Of a stretch of 64,000 nucleotides of DNA, positions 43,739-55,427 are shown one piece after another. The notes under the pieces were generated by a model that was given only the letters and a program-made list of their open reading frames with translations, made no database searches and was not told the origin of the DNA. The position numbers and the translations under genes were made by a program. Numbering within the stretch: position 1 is the first letter of the stretch; the number at the start of each line of letters is the position of its first letter. Source of the stretch: Boesenbergia rotunda (lineage: Eukaryota > Streptophyta > Magnoliopsida > Zingiberales > Zingiberaceae); assembly GCA_024364735.1 (NCBI GenBank), contig JAGFNQ010009501.1, positions 1-64,000 of the forward strand, in the 5' to 3' direction.

Positions 43739-46700
43739 ATGGCTAGAAGACAGAGTAACCGACTTAACGAGGTGACCCCAACGCCTGAACTGGTGCAATT
43801 AGTGGCCCAACTTCAGCGCCAAGTCACCGAGCAACAGCAGACCATTAATACCTTAATGAACCAACAGGAAAATTCTACTACTCCACCAGTGAACCAGACT
43901 GCTATACCTGTGGCGCCTACAGTTACACACACTCCTCCGCTGGGCTCGACCACTGTGGCACGACAGGAGGCCTACCTGATCCAGTGGTTAAGGCTGAAAC
44001 CGGAGAATTTCTCGGGTGCTGGCGAACCTTGGGACGCCCAGGCATGGTTCAAGACGATGGAAAGTACCCTGGAGCTGCTGGACTGGCCTGAGCATGAGAA
44101 GATCAAGTGTGCGTCATTCTGCCTGTCTGGGGATGCCAGAATGTGGTGGGAAAGGGTTAAGGCCAAGAGACCGGTGGACCAGATGGCGTGGGCAGATTTC
44201 GAATCAGAGTTCTTTGAAGAATTCTTCAACCTGCGGGTCACGAATAAACACTACGAGGAATTCACGGAATTCCGGCAGGGCGATCTCTCGGTCAATGAGG
44301 CCGTGAAGAAATTCAATCGACTGGCTCGACTGTGCCCTGAGTTGGTCCGTACTGAGAAAGAGAGGGTCCGACTTATGCTAAGGATGTTGCGGCCTGAAAT
44401 AGCTCTGAATGTGGCTGGCGGAGTTAGCAGACCCCAGACCGCCGAGGAACTGTTTAGTGGTGCCCTACTCATTGAGCACTATCTGAACAATATCAATCAG
44501 CAACGGAAGGCGAGGAATGAAAGTGGACAAAGGTCCCAGGGCAACCACGTTGGCGGGAAAGGGGATCATGGTGGTAAACGGAAGTCATGGAACAACGCTC
44601 AAGGAGGCCCAGCAAGTAAACAGACCAAGTTTTCCCCCTGCGCGACATGCGGGAAGAATCACCCCGGGGAATGCCGCAAGGGTACGAACCGGTGTTTCAC
44701 CTGTGGCGTGGAAGGACATATGGCGGCTTATTGTCCTACAAAGAACCAGGCCTCTCCTCAACCACTGGCACAGTACCAGGGTGCACCAGCAAAGTTGCAC
44801 TATATGCCAGCCGAGCTGGAAGGGACCCCGATGTTGGAAGCCTCCCCAACAGTGATGAATGCCAGGGTTTTCTCGGTTACCAAGGAGGACGCTGCGGAAG
44901 CTTCTACGGTTGTCACAGGTCAGATATTTATTTCCGGTCAGTATGCTACTGCATTATTTGATACTGGAGCAACGCACTCGTTCATTTCGGTGCCCTTTAC
45001 CAAGAAGATAGATAGGCTGCCGCAAGTGTTAGACTGCAGGTTCTTAACGACCCTACCTTCGAGAGAAATAATGACATCCACTCATGTGCTGTGTGCGGTG
45101 CCAGTCAGAATTGCAGAAAGGGAACTTTACTGCGATCTGATTGTACTCGACATGAAAGATTATGATGTTATAATGGGAATGGATTTCCTGGGTAAATACG
45201 GTGCTTCTATTGAGTGCCGTAAACGAAAGGTGGTTTTTCGGCCTGAGGCAAGTTCTATGTTTGAATTCATCGGAGAGCCAAGGAAAAGAACCGGGAAATA
45301 TTTATCCACTCTCCAAGCTCAGAAGATGTTGGACAAAGGATGTTCTGGATTTCTAGCATATGTGGTTGATGCCAGTCAAGTAAAGAATCGGAAGCTGGAA
45401 GATGTCTGGGTGGTATGTGACTACCCAGAGGTTTTCCCAGAGGAGTTACCGGGATTAGCTCCTGACAGAGAAGTGGAATTTGAGATCGAATTAATTCCTG
45501 GTACTAACCTGATTACCAAGGCACCTTACCGTATGGCGCCGGTTGAATTAAAGGAACTTCAGGAACAGCTACAGGAGTTGCTGGATAAGGGATTTATTCG
45601 CCCTAGTCATTTCCCGTGGGGAGCTCCAGTACTGTTTGTGAAGAAGAAAGATGGATCTATGCGCATGTGCATAGACTATCGAGCGCTGAACAACGTAACT
45701 ATCAAGAATAGGTATCCCCTCCCGAGGATAGATGACCTGTTTGACCAATTAAAGGGAGCCACTGTTTTCTCAAAAATTGATTTGAGGTCCGGGTATCATC
45801 AAGTTAGAGTAAAACAAGAGGATATTCCGAAGACGGCTTTCCGAACAAGGTACGGGCACTTTGAGTTTGTTGTTATGCCTTTCGGCGTGACGAATGCTCC
45901 TGCTATGTTTATGGACCTTATGAATCGGGTGTTCTCGTCGTTCCTCGACAAATTCGTGATCGTCTTCATCGACGATATTCTTATTTATTCGAGGACTCAA
46001 GAAGAGCACACCGAGCACCTGAAGATAGTATTAGAGGTTCTTCGGGTAAAACAACTATATGCAAAATTTTCCAAATGTGAGTTCTGGCTCGACCAAGTGG
46101 GCTTTTTGGGCCATATTATTTCTAAAGACGGGGTTATGGTAGATCCAATGAAGGTGGAAGCTGTGAATAACTGGAGCCGGCCGAAGAACGCCAGCGAGAT
46201 CAGAAGTTTTCTGGGGTTGGCAGGCAATTATAGAAAGTTTGTGGAGGATTTCTCGAGGATCGCAGCCCCTTTAACGGCTCTCACCCGGAAGGATAAGAAG
46301 TACGAATGGACGGAAGACTGTGAAAAGAGTTTCTTGGAACTAAAAAGGAGGCTCACAAGTGCACCAATCCTTACCCTTCCGGAATGTAATCAAAACTTTG
46401 ACATGTATAGCGATGCCTCCAAACTCGGACTTGGGGCTGTACTTATGCAGAATGGAAAAGTTATTGCCTATGCCTCTAGACAACTCAAAGAATATGAACA
46501 GAATTACCCCGCTCATGATATGGAATTGGCCGCGGTGGTCTTCGCTCTTAAGATATGGAGGCATTATCTGTACAGAGCGCAGTGTCGAATTTATACAGAC
46601 CACCAGAGTCTGCGATATTTCTTCACTCAGAAGGACCTGAATACGAGACAACGCCGATGGCTTGAGTTGGTAAAAGACTATGACTGCGAGATCTTCTATC

Positions 46701-46978
46701 ACCCAGGGAAGGCGAACAAGGTGGCCGATGCACTCAGCCGGAAATCAAGTGCCACCTTGATGTCCATATCTAAATTATCCCTACCACTCGAAAGAGAAAT
46801 TATGAATTTTGGGGTCGAAGTCATCTCTGGGCGACTTTCCACTATGACAATATCACCCGCGCTATGTGAGGACATATTAGAAAAACAAAATGGTGATCCT
46901 CCAGAAAATAAAACAGGAGGTTCTAGAAGGAAAGGGCGATGGCTTTCATATCGCCAAAGGGGGGGTACTATACCTTAG
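43739..46978 (+). CDS. gag-pol: G3 gag, protease, reverse transcriptase and RNase H polyprotein
   Basis: Begins at ATG 43739 (MARRQSNRLNEVTP); the open frame upstream has no ATG. Gag occupies residues 1 to about 340, with the retrotransposon gag core (WFKTMESTLELLDWPEHEKI, then FNRLARLCPEL) and one CCHC knuckle near 317-330 (CFTCGVEGHMAAYC). The protease motif FDTGATHSFIS lies near residue 406. RT spans about 597-780 with MCIDYRALN, MPFGVTNAP and catalytic FIDDIL near 743. RNase H follows with YSDASKLGLGAV (about 890), DHQSL (955) and ADALSRK (997). The frame leaves the integrase frame near 46890 and ends at 46978. All visible catalytic motifs are intact, so this is the best candidate in the window for a source of enzymes. 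Confidence 0.93.
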   Translation: MARRQSNRLNEVTPTPELVQLVAQLQRQVTEQQQTINTLMNQQENSTTPPVNQTAIPVAPTVTHTPPLGSTTVARQEAYLIQWLRLKPENFSGAGEPWDAQAWFKTMESTLELLDWPEHEKIKCASFCLSGDARMWWERVKAKRPVDQMAWADFESEFFEEFFNLRVTNKHYEEFTEFRQGDLSVNEAVKKFNRLARLCPELVRTEKERVRLMLRMLRPEIALNVAGGVSRPQTAEELFSGALLIEHYLNNINQQRKARNESGQRSQGNHVGGKGDHGGKRKSWNNAQGGPASKQTKFSPCATCGKNHPGECRKGTNRCFTCGVEGHMAAYCPTKNQASPQPLAQYQGAPAKLHYMPAELEGTPMLEASPTVMNARVFSVTKEDAAEASTVVTGQIFISGQYATALFDTGATHSFISVPFTKKIDRLPQVLDCRFLTTLPSREIMTSTHVLCAVPVRIAERELYCDLIVLDMKDYDVIMGMDFLGKYGASIECRKRKVVFRPEASSMFEFIGEPRKRTGKYLSTLQAQKMLDKGCSGFLAYVVDASQVKNRKLEDVWVVCDYPEVFPEELPGLAPDREVEFEIELIPGTNLITKAPYRMAPVELKELQEQLQELLDKGFIRPSHFPWGAPVLFVKKKDGSMRMCIDYRALNNVTIKNRYPLPRIDDLFDQLKGATVFSKIDLRSGYHQVRVKQEDIPKTAFRTRYGHFEFVVMPFGVTNAPAMFMDLMNRVFSSFLDKFVIVFIDDILIYSRTQEEHTEHLKIVLEVLRVKQLYAKFSKCEFWLDQVGFLGHIISKDGVMVDPMKVEAVNNWSRPKNASEIRSFLGLAGNYRKFVEDFSRIAAPLTALTRKDKKYEWTEDCEKSFLELKRRLTSAPILTLPECNQNFDMYSDASKLGLGAVLMQNGKVIAYASRQLKEYEQNYPAHDMELAAVVFALKIWRHYLYRAQCRIYTDHQSLRYFFTQKDLNTRQRRWLELVKDYDCEIFYHPGKANKVADALSRKSSATLMSISKLSLPLEREIMNFGVEVISGRLSTMTISPALCEDILEKQNGDPPENKTGGSRRKGRWLSYRQRGGTIP

Positions 46979-48287
46979 GGATCGTCTATGTATCCCTAAT
47001 GACCCAGAGCTTCGAAGAAAAATACTGAAGGAAGCTCACAAAACCCCTTATTCAATGCATCCAGGATCCACCAAGATGTATCAAGATCTGAAGGAGAGGT
47101 TCTGGTGGTCCGGTATGAAGAGGGAGGTGGCTCAGTATGTTAGTACTTGCATGACTTGCCAGCAAGTGAAAGCAGAACATCAGCGACCCGGGGGAGTTCT
47201 GCAGCCACTCGCAATTCCGGAGTGGAAATGGGAAGACATCTCTATGGATTTTATTTCAGGGCTTCCCAGGACTACAAATGGATATGATGCAATATGGGTG
47301 ATTGTGGACAGGCTGACAAAGTCTGCTCACTTCTTGGCGATCAAGATGACTTACTCGATTGAGCAACTGGCTCAATTATATGTCAAGGAAGTAATTAGGC
47401 TTCATGGAGTTCCCAAGACCATCATCTCAGATAGGGATGGTCGCTTTACTTCGCATTTTTGGGAATGCGTTCAGAAGTCTCTCGGCACTAAATTGCGATT
47501 TAGCACCGCTTTTCACCCTCAGACGGACGGGCAAACTGAACGGGTGAATCAAATATTGGAAGATATGTTGAGAGCTTGTGCCCTGGATTTCAAGGGAAGT
47601 TGGTGTCGATATCTATGCTTGGCGGAATTTGCTTACAACAATAGCTACCAAGCTACTATTGGAATGACACCTTATGAAGCCTTGTATGGGAGGAGATGTA
47701 GGTCTCCGATCTGTTGGTACGAGGGTGGTGAAAAAAAAGAAATGGGGCTCACAACGGATGTTATCGACAGTGCCACCCGAGCTATACAGAGTATTCGACA
47801 ACGGATAGAAACTGCTCAGAGCCGGCAGAAGAGTTATGCCGATGTCCGGCGTAGACCACTGGAATTTGATGTTGGAGATTGGGTGTTTCTCAAAGTGGCT
47901 CCTATGAAGGGGGTGACCAGATTTGGGAAGAAAGGGAAACTAAGTCCGCGCTATGTGGGGCCGTACCTGATTCTGAAGAGAGTCGGTAAAGTGGCATATG
48001 AGCTAGAGCTGCCTCCAGAGATGTCAGCCATCCATAACGTATTCCATGTGTCCCTGCTGAAAAAGTGTATCCCAAATATGGACCAAGTGATCGAGCCACA
48101 GACGGTGCAAGTGCAAGAGGACCTAAGCTATGAGAGCAGACCCATCCAGATTTTGGATAGGGAAGTCAAGAAGCTGACGAGTAAGGAAGTGCCCTTAGTC
48201 AAGGTCCTATGGCAAAGTCAACGGTTCGAAGAAGCTACCTGGGAGCGCGAGGACGAGATGAGGCGCAAGTACCCGGAGTTATTCTAA
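46890..48287 (+). CDS. pol: G3 integrase with chromodomain, in a shifted frame
   Basis: Same gene as the preceding entry, separated by one frameshift in an A-rich run near 46880-46897. The first ATG in this frame is probably not a real start. The zinc-binding domain has PYSMHPGSTKMYQDLKER and CMTC. The catalytic core shows MDFISGLP, IVDRLTKSAHF, ISDRDGRFTSHFW and QTERVNQILEDML, which supply the DDE residues. The C-terminal part has GKLSPRYVGPYLILKRVGK (GPY/F) and a chromodomain-like end with VKVLWQSQRFEEATWERED, which in this lineage targets insertion to heterochromatin. It overlaps the upstream ORF by 89 bp. It ends 34 bp before the 3' LTR. Confidence 0.92.
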   Translation: MVILQKIKQEVLEGKGDGFHIAKGGVLYLRDRLCIPNDPELRRKILKEAHKTPYSMHPGSTKMYQDLKERFWWSGMKREVAQYVSTCMTCQQVKAEHQRPGGVLQPLAIPEWKWEDISMDFISGLPRTTNGYDAIWVIVDRLTKSAHFLAIKMTYSIEQLAQLYVKEVIRLHGVPKTIISDRDGRFTSHFWECVQKSLGTKLRFSTAFHPQTDGQTERVNQILEDMLRACALDFKGSWCRYLCLAEFAYNNSYQATIGMTPYEALYGRRCRSPICWYEGGEKKEMGLTTDVIDSATRAIQSIRQRIETAQSRQKSYADVRRRPLEFDVGDWVFLKVAPMKGVTRFGKKGKLSPRYVGPYLILKRVGKVAYELELPPEMSAIHNVFHVSLLKKCIPNMDQVIEPQTVQVQEDLSYESRPIQILDREVKKLTSKEVPLVKVLWQSQRFEEATWEREDEMRRKYPELF

Positions 48288-48305
48288 GTTCGAGGACGAA
48301 CTTTC

Positions 48306-48321
48306 ACGAGGTATGGGGGAT
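48306..48321 (+). other. Polypurine tract of G3
   Basis: GAGGTATGGGGGAT directly before the 3' LTR start TGTAACGACC. Confidence 0.88.
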
Positions 48322-49231
48322 TGTAACGACCCGGAAAATTCTCTTAATATTTCTTAAAATATTGAGCATGTCTAGATAATTTTCCGAGGGGCCTAGAAAT
48401 ATTTATATAAAATTTGGCATAGAAAATCCATGTTTTCTCATTTAAATTGGGAAAAAGGGCACTAATGGGTCTTATATGGGTTTTTTAGTACCATAATTAT
48501 TGGTAGATTTTAGGTAAAAATTTATAGAAATATAAAGGGATTTTAATGAGAAATATTAACATAATTATGGGGGAATTTTTAGAGAATTGTCGGAATTTTG
48601 GGGAAAATAATAGAAAATAAAAAGGAAAAATAAAATAAAAATAAGGTGCATGGGCCAAGGATTGAACCTTGGACCTCTTGTACAACCATGTATGCTTTAA
48701 CCAACTCATCTAGCAAGGGAATGTTACAAGGGAATGAAGTGGAGATTGGTTAAGGCTTAGAAGAAGATTAAGGGTCATGGAGAGACTCTTCATTTACCTC
48801 CTTAATGGGCTATAAAGAGGGGGTTTTGGGAGTTACCTCTTCTGCCCATTACTTTGCAATTTCTTCCTTCTCCTCCCCTCATCCTAGCCGAATACCCAAG
48901 GAAGGGTTCTCCCTTGGAAAAGCTCCACAAGAGGTCTCATCCCCAAGATCTAAGGGGTCTTCCAAAGATACAAGGACAAGGGGGTTCAAGGGTCCAAGGA
49001 TCTTACCATTTCCTTCTCTTTCAAGGTTCGAAAAATCAAGAAACCCAAGGTAAGACTCCCTCACCTATGGTATAATGGCTTTTCTTGAAGATTAACATGA
49101 TATGAAAGTGGTATATGATGTTTATGTTGGAAAAACCAAAGGAAACCCATGAATCTAACCTTATAGGTTTCGGCCCATGGGATTCTTGGTCTAAAATGAT
49201 GATAAAAATCCAAATCATCTTGTTTAATGTA

Positions 49232-51498
49232 TGTTGGGACCGGGTGCATGTTGACAAGGATACGGGTTCGTAATATTTTAAAATTTTACGTGCAGCGGAA
49301 GAATTAGCATAAAATAATTTCACAAATTATTTTAACCACGTATCTAGCATGCGACCTTATGATGTGTGGACGTAATCATAAATTAAAACATTCCGGAAAA
49401 GTAAACTAATTTACTTTGTACATTGCGTAACTCGAAGAAAAGGGACGAGATCCAACCGTAGCGTCCCTTGGAAGCTTCGCCTCTATTCGCGTCCACGCCG
49501 AGTTCTCTTCGGGATGACTTCGCAAAGTCACGAGTTTTGTGCCGACGAGAACTACTAGATTCTCTAAAGGCACAACTAGAATATCAAGAGAAAAGAAAGG
49601 AAACTAACCACCAAGAATCGGAATCTAAATTCCGGGAAGGAAGGAGATGTGATCCGCTTCTTCTTCTTCTTGGTTGGCTTCTCCTTATTCTTGATGGCTC
49701 ACGGCAACCAAAGGTTGGAGGTGCGCCGTCCCTAGCTCTCAAGGAGGGCGCCGGCCCTAGAGGGAAGAAAGAAGAGAGAATAAAAGAGAGAGAGGGAGAG
49801 AGTTAATCTCTTGATAGCTCTATATCGATTAGGAATTCAAGGCTTGCCTTTGGTTCCTTTATATAGTGGCCTCTCCCTTACCAAGTCTCTCTTTTAACGG
49901 AATTAACGGAATTAGTTATCATAAGAATTTTATCTTATAAAATTTCTTATGACTTATTCCGTTATGCCTAGTTTTATTATAACTAACTTTATAATAAAAC
50001 AAATTCTTCTCTCCTTTAATTATGGAATAAATTTTATAAGAAATTTATAAACTTTCTTATTATGAAAAAATCAATTCATAATTGATTTTATAAAATTAAA
50101 ATAAACCATTCCATGGATCATTTTAATTTCCATAAAAAGAATAAATTTCTATAAATTTATTTATATAAATTTCTTTATACAAATTTATTTATCCATAATT
50201 TATAAAACAAATCGCGCTAGATTTATTTTATTAATTAAACCAAATAAATTGGTTTCTTCCCCTTGTTGTGGCCGGCCAAACCAAAGGGGGTTATCACCCT
50301 CTTTGGCCGGCCAAACCGAGCCGAACCGATCGCGAATTAAACTCATTTAATTCGCCCAATAAGCCTTCAAAAGACTTAGCCATTTTAAGTTTCCGTTGCG
50401 CCTCTGATTAACTCAGATTCGACTTATTTCTCTTGATTGGAAAATCCAATTTTCAACTCGTTTTAAATCCCTTGGATTACTCGTAGTGCGTGTGACTAAA
50501 TAGGCTTTCGATTTATGTTGGCCGTCTATAATTAACCAATTATAGAACGGTCATGAGTGGCACCTAGTAGTACATCATGACCCCCAATTAATCGAAAGAT
50601 CAACGGTTTGACCTCAGAAGTAATTCCGAAACCCTTCAGCAGCTCTAATGAATCGTGCCCCATTCCCTTCACCATCTTATACCCACTTGGTTCAGGACAC
50701 GGTCTATTTGTGTCAGTCCCCACTAGGCTGACTACGTCACACCTAGCCCAAGTAGTGTCTTTCTCGTCCTTTGGATTTCTAATTACTCTCATGTATTTAA
50801 GAGACTCGCACTCTAAACATGATATGCTCTGGCCAGAGGCTTTGAGTAACAATCCGACGATAGGCCTGGGTATACATCTCCTCGCAAGGAGTGGTGAATC
50901 CTTTGTAGGCTGCTCAAACATCTTCGGGCACTTCGGCTTATACCCAATCATCCTGGGTCCACACCTCCTAGGAGATGCTTGCTTAAGATGTTAAAGTATA
51001 AGTCTCCATGACCAAGATGACTTGAACACCGCAAGTCAAAGGAACATCGCACTTAAGCTGCAGTAAGAACTTCATTGACATATCTATATAGATTACCATA
51101 TGAAGTTTTACAGCTAGTCACTCCAATGAACTAGTTCCCTTAACTAGCATCCATGTTTATCTCCGGACATCCCAATGTCACCAGCCAGTGAGAATCAGCT
51201 GATTAGAGAATAACCCATGCTAGTCTCAACAGAATTGATAATGTCCGTTTTTATCAATTCATCGACTAGGGATATTTTCAATACTTCACAATTGCACATT
51301 TAGAGATAATCACTAGTTGTGATCCCATCACAAATTCTCTTATGCTGTGAATTGTATTGCGGACATTCAGTAGATGAGTTTAAGATCCCAATCAAATACA
51401 CAAACATGTATACTCAAATAGTGAATTATCATTTATTAAAATGAATATTTACAATCATAAGGCGATTGCCTTAGGACACTTCTCTCATATCACTAACA
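49232..51498 (-). repeat. 3' LTR of C3
   Basis: 2267 bp, TGTTGGGACC to TCACTAACA. TATA box on the minus strand near 49858-49866. ORFs of 128 and 139 aa at 50532-50994 recur in the other LTR but face each other and have no recognisable domain; treated as LTR shadows. Confidence 0.94.
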
Positions 51499-51514
51499 AA
51501 CTCCCACTTGGCCT
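51499..51514 (-). other. Polypurine tract of C3
   Basis: Minus strand GGCCAAGTGGGAGTT next to the LTR start. Confidence 0.82.
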
Positions 51515-53026
51515 AATGCCAATCGCTACGGTATCCAATACCACAGGCTCTAACATGACCCTCAAACTTGTTCTGAGGCAAGGCCTTAGTTAAAGGATCC
51601 GCTAAATTCCTTTCAGTGGGAATTTTCTCAATTTGTATGTCATTCCTACTTATAATCTCTCTGATCAGATGATAGCGGCGAAGCACGTGTTTGGATCGCT
51701 GATGAGACCTTGGTTCCTTTGCTTGTGCAATAGCTCCATTGTTGTCGCAGTAAACCGGCACTGCTTCATCAATGGTTGGAACCACGCCAAGTTCGGAGAC
51801 AAACTTCTTGATCCAGACTGCTTCTTTTGCTGCTTCCGAAGCTGCGATATATTCCGCTTCCGTGGTAGAATCCGCTACGGTGTCTTGTTTGGAACTTTTC
51901 CAACTTACTGCGCCTCCATTCAAAGTAAATACGTATCCAGACTGAGATTTGGAGTCATCCTTATCTGTCTGGAAACTGGCATCCGTATACCCACGTATTA
52001 CCATATCTCCTTCTCCATATATTAGGAACACATCCTTAGTTCTTCTTAAGTACTTAAGGATTGTCTTGACAGCCGCCCAATGATCCATTCCTGGATCCGA
52101 CTGGTATCTGCTTGTGACGCTCAAAGCATACGATACATCGGGCCTTGTACATAACATAGCATACATGATAGATCCTATCGCGGATGCATAGGGAATCTTA
52201 TTCATGCAAATCCTCTCGTCTTCTGTGCGCGGACACATAGACTTTGAAAGGTTGATCCCATGCCTGATGGGAAGGTAACCTTTCTTGGATTCCGACATGC
52301 TAAACCTTTTTAGCACTCGGTCTATATACGTAGACTGCGAAAGACCAAGCAACCGTTTTGATCTATCTCTATAGATTCTAATCCCAAGGATATAGGTTGC
52401 TTCTCCCAGGTCTTTCATGGAGAAAGTTTTGGACAACCAAATTTTAACTGTCTGTAAGACTGATATATCGTTTCCTATAAGTAATATGTCATCGACATAT
52501 AATACTAGGAATACGACTGCACTCCCACTAACCTTCTTGTACACACAAGGTTCGTCAGGATTTTGTGAGAAATCAAACTCTTTGATTGTCTCATCAAAAC
52601 GGATGTTCCAGCTCCTGATGCTTGCTTCAGTCCATATATGGATCGTCGAAGCTTGCATACTTTGGTTTTATCAACCGATGTGAAACCTTCAGGTTGTATC
52701 ATGTATACATCCTCAAGCAGGTTTCCATTAAGGAAAGCTGTTTTCACATCCATTTGCCATATCTCATAATCATAATGAGCTGCTATGGCTAGGAGCATCC
52801 GAATGGATTTAAGCATAGCTACTGGCGAATAGGTTTCGTCATAATCAATTCCTTGTTTTTGACGATATCCTTTTGCCACTAATCTAGCCTTAAAGGTAAC
52901 AACATTACCTTCCATGTCGGTTTTCTTCTTGAAAACCCACTTGCACCCTATGGGCTTAATCCCTTCAGGTGGGTTAACCAAGTCCCATACTTGATTTTCG
53001 TACATGGAATCCATTTCCGACTTCAT
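51513..53026 (-). pseudogene. pol: C3 pol: RT and RNase H, one frameshift
   Basis: RT first half (52505-53026) has NQVWDLVNPPEGIKPIGCKW, LVAKGYRQKQGIDYDETYSP and WQMDVKTAFLNG. The frame changes near 52615, where one A present in C2 (CTCCTAGATGC) is missing. The second half (51513-52610) has YVDDILLIGND, then RNase H with GYTDASFQTDKDD, WKSSKQDTVADSTTEAEYIA and a normal C-terminus (ERNLADPLTKAL). All catalytic motifs are preserved; only the frame is broken. Confidence 0.92.
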
Positions 53027-54610
53027 GGCTTCAAGCCATTTGTCCCTTTCTGAATTTTCAGAACATCTTCATAACTGATAGGTTCGTCATCGCTTATGAG
53101 TAACACGTCGTTCGATTCACTTATGAGAAATCCGTATCTCTCTGGAATATTGCGTGTCCTATCAGACCTACGAAGAGGTGGTGTTGTTTTAGGTTCAACT
53201 GATAGCTCATCATTATGAGGTATTGGTTGTGGGTCTAGACTAGGTGTCTCTGTAATGTCTATTGGAGTTTCTTGAACTTCATCAAGTTCAATGCCACTCC
53301 CACTGTTTTCTTGTAAAAGAAATTCTTTTTCCAGAAATACAGCATGCCTTGAAACAAACACCTTTTGTTCCAAGGGATGATAGAATTGGTAACCCTTCGT
53401 TTCCTTAGGGTATCCAATAAATAGACATTTATCAGACTTAGCATCCAATTTGTCTGATACAGTCCGCTTCACATAAGCGGGACAACCCCATATCTTAAGG
53501 TGAGTTAAGTGGGGTTTCTTACTATTCCATGTCTCATATGGAGTAGTAGAGACTACCTTGGTCGGGACTCTGTTTAGCAAGTAAACAGCTGTCTTAAGTG
53601 CATAGCCCCAAAAGGATTTTGGAAGAGTTGCATGATTCATCATGACCTAACCATGTCCATCAAGGTTCGGTTGCGCCTCTCAGATACACCATTATGCTGT
53701 GGTGTATACGGCGGAGTCCATTGGGATAATATCCCATTGTCCCTAAGATAATCTTGAAACTCTTGACTTAAGTATTCACCACCCCGATCGGATCGAAGTA
53801 TCTTAATACTTTTGCCAAGCTGTTTCTCTACTTCATTTCTGAACTCTTTGAATTTCTCAAAAGCTTCAGATTTGTGTTTCATCAAGAACACATACCCGAA
53901 TCGTGAGTGATCATCGATAAAGGTGATGAAGTAGCTATAGCCTCCTTGTGCAAGAGTTGACATTGGTCCACATACATCAGTATGTATTAGACCAAGCAAT
54001 TCTCCCACTGGATTACCTTTTCCGAAAAGGGTAATTTGGTCATCTTGCCTTTTAAGCATGATTCGCATGTATCAAATGAACCGGGTTCAAATGATTCCAG
54101 AATTCCACATCGGTGTAATTCGGTCATGCGTTTCTTACTTACATGGCCAAGACGGCAATGCCAAGTGTAGGAGTCTATTCGATTATCTATTCGAGCACGT
54201 TTGTTGCTAACTTCGATGTTGAAAACGTCACTGGATAAATCTAACATGTAGATACCATTGCACAAAGTTCCATTCCCATAAAAAACGCCATTTAAAGTTA
54301 TGTAACAACAATTGTTACTAAAAGTTAAATGATAACCCTTTTCATTCAAACATGAAATAGATACAATGTTCTTTATTAACGAAGGAACGAAATAACAATT
54401 ATCCAATTCTAAGACACGTCCAGTGGGGAGCTTTAGCAAATATGTTCCGATGGCAACAGCAGCAATCTTTGCTCCATTTCCAACTTGCAAATCGCTTCTC
54501 CTTTGACGAGTCTTCTTCTATTCCTTAGCCCTTGTATGTCATTACATATATGTGAGCTACACCCAGTATCAAGTACCCAGGTATTAGAGGAAATAGAGTG
54601 ACATTCAATA
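53023..54610 (-). pseudogene. pol: C3 pol: protease and integrase, several frameshifts
   Basis: The protease motif DTGCSSHICND is near 54545-54575. The integrase zinc-binding part (WHCRLGHVSKKRM, CESCLKGKMTKLP) is in 53987-54490. The core (HTDVCGPM, FIDDHSRFGYVFL, SDRGGEYLSQEF, then SERRNRTLMDM) is in 53640-54068. The C-terminal part is in 53023-53643 (WGCPAYVKRTVSDKLD). Frame changes lie near 54490, 54020, 53643 and 53060. Several match a loss of one base relative to C2, for example TTTTT to TTTT near 53060. Confidence 0.9.
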
Positions 54611-55427
54611 ACGAAGATATCTGAAGAGGATGGGGCATCGGATGCCTTATTCTTCAAGGACTCAAGATAAACCTTGCAGTTTCTTCGCCAGTGACCCTCC
54701 TTGCCACAATGATGGCAAGTTCCTTTTGGTTTCTTTTCAGTCTTTTTGGCCTTTTTCTTCTTCCCTTTATTCTGTTCTTTGGCCTTCCTCTTAGAACCTT
54801 TCTTCGAGGAACCAACTAACAGTACCGTCTTTTGATCCGGCTTTACAGAAGGCTCCACAGTCTTCAGCAGGTTGAGCAACTCAGGAATGGTAGTCTCTAG
54901 TTTGTTCATCCGATAGTTCATCACAAATTGTGAATAACTTTTGGGCAAACAACTCAGAATTAAGTCAATACTTAGTTCATGATCCATTGCAAAACCGAGT
55001 GTGCTCAGTCGCTCAATGTACCCCAACATCTTTAGCACAAACTGCGAGGCAGAAGTGCCTTCCTGCATCTTAGTGGTGAAGAGGAGTCTGGAGACTTCGA
55101 ACCTTTCGGATCTCGCCTGCTCTTCAAACAACTCATGAAGATGGAAGATGATGGTATAGCATCCATATGCTCATGCTCTTTTGCAACTCAGGTACCATAG
55201 AGGCTAGCATGATGCAACTCGCAAGTTCAGAATCGGTCACATGTTTCTGATAGGCCACTAGCTGGTCTGGAGTTGCACCTTCTGGAGGAGGGTTAGGAAG
55301 TTGATTTTCAAGGACATAAGCAAGCTTCTCTGCCTTGAGGACTATCCTCAGGTTTCGAAGCCAGTCCATGAAGTTTGGCCCAGTCAGTTTATTGTGTCCA
55401 AAATGGAACGCAAGTTCAGAAAGACAT
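54611..55427 (-). pseudogene. gag: C3 gag, frameshifted
   Basis: The start lies near 55427, but small indels just after it change the frame. The N-terminal part is readable at 55133-55400 (KLTGPNFMDWLRNLRIVLKA). A second frame change is near 55140-55170, where C2 has extra bases. The rest, 54433-55131, is open: KMQEGTSASQFVLKMLGYIE, LPKSYSQFVMNYRMNK, a lysine-rich stretch and the CCHC knuckle CHHCGKEGHWRRNC. The stops of the C2 gag are absent. Confidence 0.9.

Noticed and set aside
50532..50994. ORFs of 139 aa (minus) and 128 aa (plus), present again at 58464-58926
   Set aside because: They overlap each other in opposite strands and recur only because they are in both LTRs of C3; related C2 LTRs have them broken.
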